NCBI RefSeq assembly: GCF_910592395.1
Contig: NC_088316.1
Span: 8,372,001-8,436,000 of the forward strand
From: Lineus longissimus
Taxonomy: Eukaryota > Nemertea > Pilidiophora > Heteronemertea > Lineidae
Direction of reading: 5' to 3'
DNA length: 64,000 nt
How positions within the stretch are numbered: the first letter of the stretch is position 1; each line of letters opens with the position of its first letter. Positions 12,880-25,800 of this stretch are shown here, piece after piece. The notes beneath the pieces are model-generated. The model had not been told where the DNA came from. It did not search any database and worked only from the letters and a program-made list of their open reading frames with translations. The position numbers and the translations under genes are program-made.

Positions 12880-15800
12880 TGTTGCGTCATGCCCTGTAGG
12901 CAAGTAACGGTTGGATCGACTTCTTTGATTTCCTCAGGAGAGTTGGGTATTGATTAGTACAACATGCCTATGAAGTTTGAAGGAAATAGGTCAATGCCTT
13001 CTACGATTTTTTGCAAGGGTCTTCCTTTTTTTACCTGATGGGGGTCTTCCTTTTTTACCTGAAGGGGTCTTACTTTTTTACCTGATGGGGTCTTACTTTT
13101 TTATCTTAGAATTGTTCCGTCACGCCCTGTAGGCAAGTAACGGTTAGATCGATTTCTTTGATTTTCTCAGGAGAGTTGGGTATTGATTAGTACAACATGC
13201 CTATGAAGTTTGAAGGAAATAGTTCAATGCCTTCTACGTTTTTTTGCAAGGGTCTTCCTTTTTTACCTGATAGGGGTCTTCCTTTTTTACCTGAAGGGGT
13301 CTTACTTTTTTACCTGATGGGGGTCTTCCTTTTTTATCTTAGAATTGTTCCGTCACGCCCTGTAGGCAAGTAACGGTTAGATCGATTTCTTTGATTTTTT
13401 CAGGAGAGTTGGGTATTGATTAGTACAACATGCCTATGAAATTTGAAGGAAATAGTTCAATGCCTTCTACGATTTTTTGCAAGGGTCCTTCTTTTTTACC
13501 TGTTGGGGTCTTCCTTTTTACCTGATAGGGTCTTACTTTTTTACCTGATGGGGTGTTACTTTTTTATCTTAGAATTGTTCCGTCACGCCCTGTAGGCAAG
13601 TAACGGTTAGATCGATTTCTTTGATTTTTTCAGGAGAGTTGGGTATTGATTAGTACAACATGCCTATGAAATTTGAAGGAAATAGTTCAATGCCTTCTAC
13701 GATTTTTTGCAAGGGTCTTCCTTTTTTACCTGTTGGGGTCTTCCTTTTTCACCTGATGGGGTCTTACTTTTTACCTGATGGGGTCTTCCTTTTTTACCTG
13801 ATGGGGTCTTACTTTTTTATCTTAGAATTGTTCCGTCACGCCCTGTAGGCAATATAGATCGATTTCTTTGATTTTCTTAGGAGAGTTGGGTATTAATTAA
13901 CAACATGCCTATGAAATTTGAAGAAATAGTTCAATGCCTTCTGCGATTTTTTTGCAAGGGTCTTCCTTTTTTACCTGATGGGATCTTCCTTTTTTACCTG
14001 ATGGGGTCTTCCTTTTTACCTGATGGGGTCTTCCTTTTTTACCTGATGGGGTTTTACTTTTTTATCTAAGAATTGTTACGTCACGCCCTGTAGGTAAGTA
14101 ACGGTTAGATCGATTTCTTTGATTTTCTCAGGAGAGTTGGGTATTGATTACTACAACATGCCTATGAAATTTGAAGGAAATAGTTCAATGCCTTCTACGA
14201 TTTTTTGCAAGGGTCTTCTTTTTTTACCTGTTGGGGTCTTCCTTTTTCACCTGATGGGGTCTTACTTTTTACCTGATGGGGTCTTACTTTTTTATCTTAG
14301 AATTGTTCCATCACGCCCTGTAGGCAAGTAACGGTTAGATCGATTTCTTTGATTTTCTCAGGAGAGTTGGGTATTGATTACTACAACATGCCTATGAAAT
14401 TTGAAGGAAATAGTTCAATGCCATCTACGATTTTTTGCAAGGGTCTTCCTTTTTTACCTGTTGGGGTCTTCCTTTTTCACCTGATGGGGTCTTACTTTTT
14501 ACCTGATGGGCTCTTACTTTTTTATCTTAGAATTGTTCCGTCACGCCCTGTAGGCAAGTAACGGTTAGATCGATTTCTTTGATTTTCTCAGGTGAGTTGG
14601 GTACTGATTAGTACAACATGCCTATGAAATTTGAAGGAAATATTTCAATGCATTCTATGATTTTTTGTAAGGGTCTTCCTTTTTTACCTGATGGGGTCTT
14701 ACTTTTTTATCTTAGAATTGTTCCGTCACGCCCTGTAGGCAAGTAACGGTTAGATCGATTTCTTTGATTTTTTTTCAGGAGAGTTGGGTATTGATTAGTA
14801 CAACATGCCTATGAAATTTGAAGGAAATAGTTCAATGCCTTCTACGATTTTTTGCAAGGGTCTTCCTTTTTTAACTGTTGGGGTCTTCCTTTTTCACCTG
14901 ATGGGGTCTTACTTTTTACCTGATGGGGTCTTCCTTTTTTACCTGATGGGGTCTTACTTTTTTATCTTAGAATTGTTCCGTCACGCCCTGTAGGCAATAT
15001 AGATCGATTTCTTTGATTTTCTTAGGAGAGTTGGGTATTAATTAACAACATGCCTATGAAATTTGAAGAAATAGTTCAATGCCTTCTGCGATTTTTTTGC
15101 AAGGGTCTTCCTTTTTTACCTGATGGGATCTTCCTTTTTTACCTGATGGGGTCTTCCTTTTTACCTGATGGGGTCTTCCTTTTTTACCTGATGGGGTTTT
15201 ACTTTTTTATCTAAGAATTGTTACGTCACGCCCTGTAGGTAAGTAACGGTTAGATCGATTTTTTTGATTTTCTCAGGAGAGTTGGGTATTGATTACTACA
15301 ACATGCCTATGAAATTTGAAGGAAATAGTTCAATGCCTTCTACGATTTTTTGCAAGGGTCTTCCTTTTTTACCTGTTGGGGTCTTCCTTTTTCACCTGAT
15401 GGGGTCTTACTTTTTACCTGATGGGGTCTTACTTTTTTATCTTAGAATTGTTCCGTCACGCCCTGTAGGCAAGTAACGGTTAGATCGATTTCTTTGATAT
15501 TCTCAGGTGAGTTGGGTACTGATTAGTACAACATGCCTATGAAATTTGAATGAAATATTTCAATGCATTCTACGATTTTTTGTAAGGGTCTTCCTTTTTT
15601 ACCTGATGGGGTCTTACTTTTTTATCTTAGAATTGTTCCGTCACGCCCTGTAGGCAAGTAACGGTTGGATCGACTTCTTTGATTTCCTCAGGAGAGTTGG
15701 GTATTGATTAGTACAACATGCCTATGAAGTTTGAAGGAAATAGGTCAATGCCTTCTACGATTTTTTGCAAGGGTCTTCCTTTTTTTACCTGATGGGGGTC

Positions 15801-18800
15801 TTCCTTTTTTACCTGAAGGGGTCTTACTTTTTTACCTGATGGGGTCTTACTTTTTTATCTTAGAATTGTTCCGTCACGCCCTGTAGGCAAGTAACGGTTA
15901 GATCGATTTCTTTGATTTTCTCAGGAGAGTTGGGTATTGATTAGTACAACATGCCTATGAAGTTTGAAGGAAATAGTTCAATGCCTTCTACGTTTTTTTG
16001 CAAGGGTCTTCCTTTTTTACCTGATAGGGGTCTTCCTTTTTTACCTGAAGGGGTCTTACTTTTTTACCTGATGGGGGTCTTCCTTTTTTATCTTAGAATT
16101 GTTCCGTCACGCCCTGTAGGCAAGTAACGGTTAGATCGATTTCTTTGATTTTTTCAGGAGAGTTGGGTATTGATTAGTACAACATGCCTATGAAATTTGA
16201 AGGAAATAGTTCAATGCCTTCTACGATTTTTTGCAAGGGTCCTTCTTTTTTACCTGTTGGGGTCTTCCTTTTTACCTGATAGGGTCTTACTTTTTTACCT
16301 GATGGGGTCTTACTTTTTTATCTTAGAATTGTTCCGTCACGCCCTGTAGGCAAGTAACGGTTAGATCGATTTCTTTGATTTTTTCAGGAGAGTTGGGTAT
16401 TGATTAGTACAACATGCCTATGAAATTTGAAGGAAATAGTTCAATGCCTTCTACGATTTTTTGCAAGGGTCTTCCTTTTTTACCTGTTGGGGTCTTCCTT
16501 TTTCACCTGATGGGGTCTTACTTTTTACCTGATGGGGTCTTCCTTTTTTACCTGATGGGGTCTTACTTTTTTATCTTAGAATTGTTCCGTCACGCCCTGT
16601 AGGCAATATAGATCGATTTCTTTGATTTTCTTAGGAGAGTTGGGTATTAATTAACAACATGCCTATGAAATTTGAAGAAATAGTTCAATGCCTTCTGCGA
16701 TTTTTTTGCAAGGGTCTTCCTTTTTTACCTGATGGGATCTTCCTTTTTTACCTGATGGGGTCTTCCTTTTTACCTGATGGGGTCTTCCTTTTTTACCTGA
16801 TGGGGTTTTACTTTTTTATCTAAGAATTGTTACGTCACGCCCTGTAGGTAAGTAACGGTTAGATCGATTTCTTTGATTTTCTCAGGAGAGTTGGGTATTG
16901 ATTACTACAACATGCCTATGAAATTTGAAGGAAATAGTTCAATGCCTTCTACGATTTTTTGCAAGGGTCTTCTTTTTTTACCTGTTGGGGTCTTCCTTTT
17001 TCACCTGATGGGGTCTTACTTTTTACCTGATGGGGTCTTACTTTTTTATCTTAGAATTGTTCCATCACGCCCTGTAGGCAAGTAACGGTTAGATCGATTT
17101 CTTTGATTTTCTCAGGTGAGTTGGGTACTGATTAGTACAACATGCCTATGAAATTTGAAGGAAATATTTCAATGCATTCTACGATTTTTTGTAAGGGTCT
17201 TCCTTTTTTACCTGATGGGGTCTTACTTTTTTATCTTAGAATTGTTCCGTCACGCCCTGTAGGCAAGTAACGGTTAGATCGATTTCTTTGATTTTCTCAG
17301 CAGAGTTGGGTATTGATTAGTACAACATGCCTATGAAATTTGAAGGAAATAGTTCAATGCCTTCTACGATTTTTTGCAAGGGTCCTTCTTTTTTACCTGT
17401 TGGGGTCTTCCTTTTTACCTGATGGGGTCTTACTTTTTTACCTGATGGGGTCTTACTTTTTTATCTTAGAATTGTTCCGTCACGCCCTGTAGGCAAGTAA
17501 CGGTTAGATCGACTTCTTTGATTTTCTCAGGTGAGTTGGGTACTGATTAGTACAACATGCCTATGAAATTTGAAGGAAATATTTCAATGCATTATACAAT
17601 TTTTTGCAAGGGTCTTCCTTTTTTACCTGTTGGGGTCTTCCTTTTTCACCTGATGGGGTCTTACTTTTTACCTGATGGGGTCTTACTTTTTTATCTTAGA
17701 ATTGTTCCGTCACGCCCTGTAGGCAAGTAACGGTTAGATCGATTTCTTTGATTTTCTCAGGTGAGTTGGGTACTGATTAGTACAACATGCCTATGAAATT
17801 TGAAGGAAATATTTCAATGCATTCTACGATTTTTTGTAGGGTCTTCCTTTTTTACCTGATGGGGTCTTACTTTTTTATCTTAGAATTGTTCCGTCACGCC
17901 CTGTAGGCAAGTAACGGTTAGATCGACTTCTTTGAATTTCTCAGGAGAGTTGGGTATTGATTAGTACAACATGCCTATGAAGTTTCAAGGAAATAGTTCA
18001 ATGCCTTCTACGATTTTTTGCAAGGGTCTTCCTTTTTTACCTGATGGGGTCTTACTTTTTTATCTTAGAATTGTTCCGTCACGCCCTGTAGGCAAGTAAC
18101 GGTTAGATCGATTTCTTTGATTTTCTTAGGAGAGTTGGGTATTGATTAGTACAACATGTCTATGAAATTTGAAGGAAATAGTTCAATGCCTTCTACGATT
18201 TTTTGCAAGGGTCTTCCTTTTTTTACCTGATGGGGTCTTAGTTTTTTACCTCAGAATTGTTGCGTCATGCCCTGTAGGCAAGTAACGGTTGGATCGACTT
18301 CTTTGATTTCCTCAAGAGAGTTGGGTATTGATTAGTACAACATGCCTATGAAGTTTGAAGGAAATAGGTCAATGCCTTCTACGATTTTTTGCAAGGGTCT
18401 TCCTTTTTTTACCTGATGGGGGTCTTCCTTTTTTACCTGAAGGGGTCTTACTTTTTTACCTGATGGGGTCTTACTTTTTTATCTTAGAATTGTTCCGTCA
18501 CGCCCTGTAGGCAAGTAACGGTTAGATCGATTTCTTTGATTTTCTCAGGAGAGTTGGGTATTGATTAGTACAACATGCCTATGAAGTTTGAAGGAAATAG
18601 TTCAATGCCTTCTACGTTTTTTTGCAAGGGTCTTCCTTTTTTACCTGATAGGGGTCTTCCTTTTTTACCTGAAGGGGTCTTACTTTTTTACCTGATGGGG
18701 GTCTTCCTTTTTTATCTTAGAATTGTTCCGTCACGCCCTGTAGGCAAGTAACGGTTAGATCGATTTCTTTGATTTTTTCAGGAGAGTTGGGTATTGATTA

Positions 18801-19260
18801 GTACAACATGCCTATGAAATTTGAAGGAAATAGTTCAATGCCTTCTACGATTTTTTGCAAGGGTCCTTCTTTTTTACCTGTTGGGGTCTTCCTTTTTACC
18901 TGATAGGGTCTTACTTTTTTACCTGATGGGGTCTTACTTTTTTATCTTAGAATTGTTCCGTCACGCCCTGTAGGCAAGTAACGGTTAGATCGATTTCTTT
19001 GATTTTTTCAGGAGAGTTGGGTATTGATTAGTACAACATGCCTATGAAATTTGAAGGAAATAGTTCAATGCCTTCTACGATTTCTTGCAAGGGTCTTCCT
19101 TTTTTACCTGTTGGGGTCTTCCTTTTTCACCTGATGGGGTCTTACTTTTTACCTGATGGGGTCTTCCTTTTTTACCTGATGGGGTCTTACTTTTTTATCT
19201 TAGAATTGTTCCGTCACGCCCTGTAGGCAATATAGATCGATTTCTTTGATTTTCTTAGGA
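12880..19260 (+). repeat. Middle higher-order block, period about 2.6-2.75 kb
   Basis: Between the two large duplicated blocks the monomer order differs. A variant reading GAAATAGGTCAATGCC (normally GAAATAGTTCAATGCC) occurs at about 12983, 15737 and 18361, spacings of 2,754 and 2,624 bp, with the same succession of monomers between the marks. This is a second, shorter higher-order organisation of the same satellite family. Confidence 0.7.
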
Positions 19261-19809
19261 GAGTTTGGTATTAATTAACAACATGCCTATGAAATTTGAA
19301 GAAATAGTTCAATGCCTTCTGCGATTTTTTTGCAAGGGTCTTCCTTTTTTACCTGATGGGATCTTCCTTTTTTACCTGAAGGGGTCTTACTTTTTTATCT
19401 GATGGGGTCTTACTTTTTTATCTTAGAATTGTTCCGTCACGCCCTGTAGGCAAGTAACGGTTAGATCGATTTCTTTGATTTTCTCAGGAGAGTTGGGTAT
19501 TGATTAGTACAACATGCCTATGAAGTTTGAAGGAAATAGTTCAATGCCTTCTACGTTTTTTTGCAAGGGTCTTCCTTTTTTACCTGATGGGGGTCTTCCT
19601 TTTTTACCTGAAGGGGTCTTACTTTTTTACCTGATGGGGGTCTTCCTTTTTTATCTTAGAATTGTTGCGTCATGCCCTGTAGGCAAGTAACGGTTGGATC
19701 GACTTCTTTGATTTCCTCAGGAGAGTTGGGTATTGATTAGTACAACATGCCTATGAAGTTTGAAGGAAATAGTTCAATGCCTTCTACGATTTTTTGCAAG
19801 GGTCTTCCT

Positions 19810-22800
19810 TTTTTTACCTGATGGGGGTCTTCCTTTTTTACCTGAAGGGGTCTTACTTTTTTATCTGATGGGGTCTTACTTTTTTATCTTAGAATTGTTC
19901 CGTCACGCCCTGTAGGCAAGTAACGGTTAGATCGATTTCTTTGATTTTCTCAGGAGAGTTGGGTATTGATTAGTACAACATGCCTATGAAGTTTGAAGGA
20001 AATAGTTCAATGCCTTCTACGATTTTTTGCAAGGGTCTTCCTTTTTTACCTGATGGGGGTCTTCCTTTTTTACCTGAAGGGGTCTTACTTTTTTACCTGA
20101 TGGGGGTCTTCCTTTTTTATCTTAGAATTGTTCCGTCACGCCCTGTAGGCAAGTAACGGTTGGATCAACTTCTTTGATTTCCTCAGGAGAGTTGGGTATT
20201 GATTAGTACAACATGCCTATGAAGTTTGAAGGAAATAGTTCAATGCCTTCTACGATTTTTTGCAAGGGTCTTCCTTTTTTACCTGATGGGGGTCTTCCTT
20301 TTTTACCTGAAGGGGTCTTACTTTTTTACCTGATGGGGTCTTACTTTTTTATCTTAGAATTGTTCCGTCACGCCCTGTAGGCAAGTAACGGTTAGATCGA
20401 TTTCTTTGATTTTCTCAGGAGAGTTGGGTATTGATTAGTACAACATGCCTATGAAGTTTGAAGGAAATAGTTCAATGCCTTCTACGTTTTTTTGCAAGGG
20501 TCTTCCTTTTTTACCTGATGGGGTCTTCCTTTTTTACCTGAAGGGGTCTTACTTTTTTACCTGATGGGGGTCTTCCTTTTTTACCTGATGAGGTGTTACT
20601 TTTTTACCTGACGGGGTGTGACTTTTTTATCTTAGAATTGTTCCGTCACGCCCTGTAGGCAAGTAACGGTTAGATCGACTTCTTTGATTTTCTCTGGAGA
20701 GTTGGGTATTGATTAGTACAACATGTCTATGAAATTTGAAGGAAATAGTTCAATGCCTTCTACGATTTTTTGCAAGGGTCTTCCTTTTTTTACCTGATGG
20801 GGTCTTAGTTTTTTACCTCAGAATTGTTACGTCACGCCCTGTAGGCAAGTAACGGTTAGATCGATTTCTTTGATTTTCTCAGGTGAGTTGGGTACTGATT
20901 AGTACAACATGCCTATGAAATTTGAAGGAAATATTTCAATGCATTATACGATTTTTTGCAAGGGTCTTCCTTTTTTACCTGTTGGGGTCTTCCTTTTTCA
21001 CCTGATGGGGTCTTACTTTTTACCTGATGGGGTCTTACTTTTTTATCTTAGAATTGTTCCGTCACGCCCTGTAGGCAAGTAACGGTTAGATCGATTTCTT
21101 TGATTTTCTCAGGTGAGTTGGGTACTGATTAGTACAACATGCCTATGAAATTTGAAGGAAATATTTCAATGCATTCTACGATTTTTTGTAGGGTCTTCCT
21201 TTTTTACCTGATGGGGTCTTACTTTTTTATCTTAGAATTGTTCCGTCACGCCCTGTAGGCAAGTAACGGTTAGATCGACTTCTTTGAATTTCTCAGGAGA
21301 GTTGGGTATTGATTAGTACAACATGCCTATGAAGTTTCAAGGAAATAGTTCAATGCCTTCTACGATTTTTTGCAAGGGTCTTCCTTTTTTACCTGATGGG
21401 GTCTTACTTTTTTATCTTAGAATTGTTCCGGCACGCCCTGTAGGCAAGTAACGGTTAGATCGATTTCTTTGATTTTCTTAGGAGAGTTGGGTATTGATTA
21501 GTACAACATGTCTATGAAATTTGAAGGAAATAGTTCAATGCCTTCTACGATTTTTTGCAAGGGTCTTCCTTTTTTTATCGATGGGGTCTTCCTTTTTTAC
21601 CTGATGGGGTCTTACTTTTTTATCTTAGAATTGTTCCGGCACGCCCTGTAGGCAAGTAACGGTTAGATCGATTTCTTTGATTTTCTTAGGAGAGTTGGGT
21701 ATTGATTAGTACAACATGCCTATGAAGTTTCAAGGAAATAGTTCAATGCCTTCTACGATTTTTTGCAAGGGTCTTCCTTTTTTTAGCTGATGGGGTCTTA
21801 GTTTTTTACCTCAGAATTGTTACGTCATGCCCTGTAGGCAAGTAACGGTTGGATCGACTTCTTTGATTTCCTCAGGAGAGTTGGGTATTGATTAGTACAA
21901 CATGCCTATGAAGTTTGAAGGAAATAGTTCAATGCCTTCTACGATTTTTTGCAAGGGTCTTCCTTTTTTACCTGATGGGGGTCTTCCTTTTTTACCTGAA
22001 GGGGTCTTACTTTTTTACCTGATGGGGTCTTACTTTTTTATCTTAGAATTGTTCCGTCACGCCCTGTAGGCAAGTAACGGTTAGATCGACTTCTTTGAAT
22101 TTCTCAGGAGAGTTGGGTATTGATTAGTACAACATGCCTATGAAGTTTCAAGGAAATAGTTCAATGCCTTCTACGATTTTTTGCAAGGGTCCTTCTTTTT
22201 TACCTGTTGGGGTCTTCCTTTTTACCTGATAGGGTCTTACGTTTTTACCTGATGGGGTCTTACTTTTTTATCTTAGAATTGTTCCGTCACGCCCTGTAGG
22301 CAAGTAACGGTTAGATCGATTTCTTTGATTTTTTCAGGAGAGTTGGGTATTGATTAGTACAACATGCCTATGAAATTTGAAGGAAATAGTTCAATGCCTT
22401 CTACGATTTTTTGCAAGGGTCTTCCTTTTTTACCTGTTGGGGTCTTCCTTTTTCACCTGATGGGGTCTTACTTTTTACCTGATGGGGTCTTCCTTTTTTA
22501 CCTGATGGGGTCTTACTTTTTTATCTTAGAATTGTTCCGTCACGCCCTGTAGGCAATATAGATCGATTTCTTTGATTTTCTTAGGAGAGTTGGGTATTAA
22601 TTAACAACATGCCTATGAAATTTGAAGAAATAGTTCAATGCCTTCTGCGATTTTTTTGCAAGGGTCTTCCTTTTTTACCTGATGGGATCTTCCTTTTTTA
22701 CCTGAAGGGGTCTTACTTTTTTATCTGATGGGGTCTTACTTTTTTATCTTAGAATTGTTCCGTCACGCCCTGTAGGCAAGTAACGGTTAGATCGATTTCT

Positions 22801-25800
22801 TTGATTTTCTCAGGAGAGTTGGGTATTGATTAGTACACCATGCCTATGAAGTTTGAAGGAAATAGTTCAATGCCTTCTACGTTTTTTTGCAAGGGTCTTC
22901 CTTTTTTACCTGATGGGGGTCTTCCTTTTTTACCTGAAGGGGTCTTACTTTTTTACCTGATGGGGGTCTTCCTTTTTTATCTTAGAATTGTTGCGTCATG
23001 CCCTGTAGGCAAGTAACGGTTGGATCGACTTCTTTGATTTCCTCAGGAGAGTTGGGTATTGATTAGTACAACATGCCTATGAAGTTTGAAGGAAATAGTT
23101 CAATGCCTTCTACGATTTTTTGCAAGGGTCTTCCTTTTTTTACCTGATGGGGGTCTTCCTTTTTACCTGAAGGGGTCTTACTTTTTTATCTGATGGGGTC
23201 TTACTTTTTTATCTTAGAATTGTTCCGTCACGCCCTGTAGGCAAGTAACGGTTAGATCGATTTCTTTGATTTTCTCAGGAGAGTTGGGTATTGATTAGTA
23301 CAACATGCCTATGAAGTTTGAAGGAAATAGTTCAATGCCTTCTACGTTTTTTTGCAAGGGTCTTCCTTTTTTACCTGATGGGGGTCTTCCTTTTTTACCT
23401 GAAGGGGTCTTACTTTTTTACCTGATGGGGGTCTTCCTTTTTTATCTTAGAATTGTTCCGTCACGCCCTGTAGGCAAGTAACGGTTGGATCGACTTCTTT
23501 GATTTCCTCAGGAGAGTTGGGTATTGATTAGTACAACATGCCTATGAAGTTTGAAGGAAATAGTTCAATGCCTTCTACGATTTTTTGCAAGGGTCTTCCT
23601 TTTTTACCTGATGGGGGTCTTCCTTTTTTACCTGAAGGGGTCTTACTTTTTTACCTGATGGGGTCTTACTTTTTTATCTTAGAATTGTTCCGTCACGCCC
23701 TGTAGGCAAGTAACGGTTAGATCGATTTCTTTGATTTTCTCAGGAGAGTTGGGTATTGATTAGTACAACATGCCTATGAAGTTTGAAGGAAATAGTTCAA
23801 TGCCTTCTACGTTTTTTTGCAAGGGTCTTCCTTTTTTACCTGATGGGGTCTTCCTTTTTTACCTGAAGGGGTCTTACTTTTTTACCTGATGGGGGTCTTC
23901 CTTTTTTACCTGATGAGGTGTTACTTTTTTACCTGACGGGGTGTGACTTTTTTATCTTAGAATTGTTCCGTCACGCCCTGTAGGCAAGTAACGGTTAGAT
24001 CGACTTCTTTGATTTTCTCTGGAGAGTTGGGTATTGATTAGTACAACATGTCTATGAAATTTGAAGGAAATAGTTCAATGCCTTCTACGATTTTTTGCAA
24101 GGGTCTTCCTTTTTTTACCTGATGGGGTCTTAGTTTTTTACCTCAGAATTGTTACGTCACGCCCTGTAGGCAAGTAACGGTTAGATCGATTTCTTTGATT
24201 TTCTCAGGTGAGTTGGGTACTGATTAGTACAACATGCCTATGAAATTTGAAGGAAATATTTCAATGCATTATACGATTTTTTGCAAGGGTCTTCCTTTTT
24301 TACCTGTTGGGGTCTTCCTTTTTCACCTGATGGGGTCTTACTTTTTACCTGATGGGGTCTTACTTTTTTATCTTAGAATTGTTCCGTCACGCCCTGTAGG
24401 CAAGTAACGGTTAGATCGATTTCTTTGATTTTCTCAGGTGAGTTGGGTACTGATTAGTACAACATGCCTATGAAATTTGAAGGAAATATTTCAATGCATT
24501 CTACGATTTTTTGTAGGGTCTTCCTTTTTTACCTGATGGGGTCTTACTTTTTTATCTTAGAATTGTTCCGTCACGCCCTGTAGGCAAGTAACGGTTAGAT
24601 CGACTTCTTTGAATTTCTCAGGAGAGTTGGGTATTGATTAGTACAACATGCCTATGAAGTTTGAAGGAAATAGTTCAATGCCTTCTACGATTTTTTGCAA
24701 GGGTCTTCCTTTTTTACCTGATGGGGTCTTACTTTTTTATCTTAGAATTGTTCCGGCACGCCCTGTAGGCAAGTAACGGTTAGATCGATTTCTTTGATTT
24801 TCTTAGGAGAGTTGGGTATTGATTAGTACAACATGTCTATGAAATTTGAAGGAAATAGTTCAATGCCTTCTACGATTTTTTGCAAGGGTCTTCCTTTTTT
24901 ACCTGATGGGGTCTTCCTTTTTTACCTGATGGGGTCTTACTTTTTTACCTTAGAATTGTTCCGGCACGCCCTGTAGGCAAGTAACGGTTAGATCGATTTC
25001 TTTGATTTTCTTAGGAGAGTTGGGTATTGATTAGTACAACATGCCTATGAAGTTTCAAGGAAATAGTTCAATGCCTTCTACGATTTTTTGCAAGGGTCTT
25101 CCTTTTTTTAGCTGATGGGGTCTTAGTTTTTTACCTCAGAATTGTTACGTCATGCCCTGTAGGCAAGTAACGGTTGGATCGACTTCTTTGATTTCCTCAG
25201 GAGAGTTGGGTATTGATTAGTACAACATGCCTATGAAGTTTGAAGGAAATAGTTCAATGCCTTCTACGATTTTTTGCAAGGGTCTTCCTTTTTTACCTGA
25301 TGGGGGTCTTCCTTTTTTACCTGAAGGGGTCTTACTTTTTTACCTGATGGGGTCTTACTTTTTTATCTTAGAATTGTTCCGTCACGCCCTGTAGGCAAGT
25401 AACGGTTAGATCGACTTCTTTGAATTTCTCAGGAGAGTTGGGTATTGATTAGTACAACATGCCTATGAAGTTTCAAGGAAATAGTTCAATGCCTTCTACG
25501 ATTTTTTCCAAGGGTCTTCCTTTTTTACCTGATGGGGTCTTCCTTTTTTACCTGATGAGGTCTTACTTTTTTATCTTAGAATTGTTCCGGCACGCCCTGT
25601 AGGCAAGTAACGGTTAGATCGATTTCTTTGATTTTCTCAGGAGAGTTGGGTATTGATTAGTAGAACATGCCTATGAAATTTGAAGGAAATAGTTCAATGC
25701 CTTCTACGATTTTTTGCAAGGGTCTTCCTTTTTTACCTGATGGGGTCTTACTTTTTTATCTTAGAATTGTTCCGGCACGCCCTGTAGGCAAGTAACGGTT

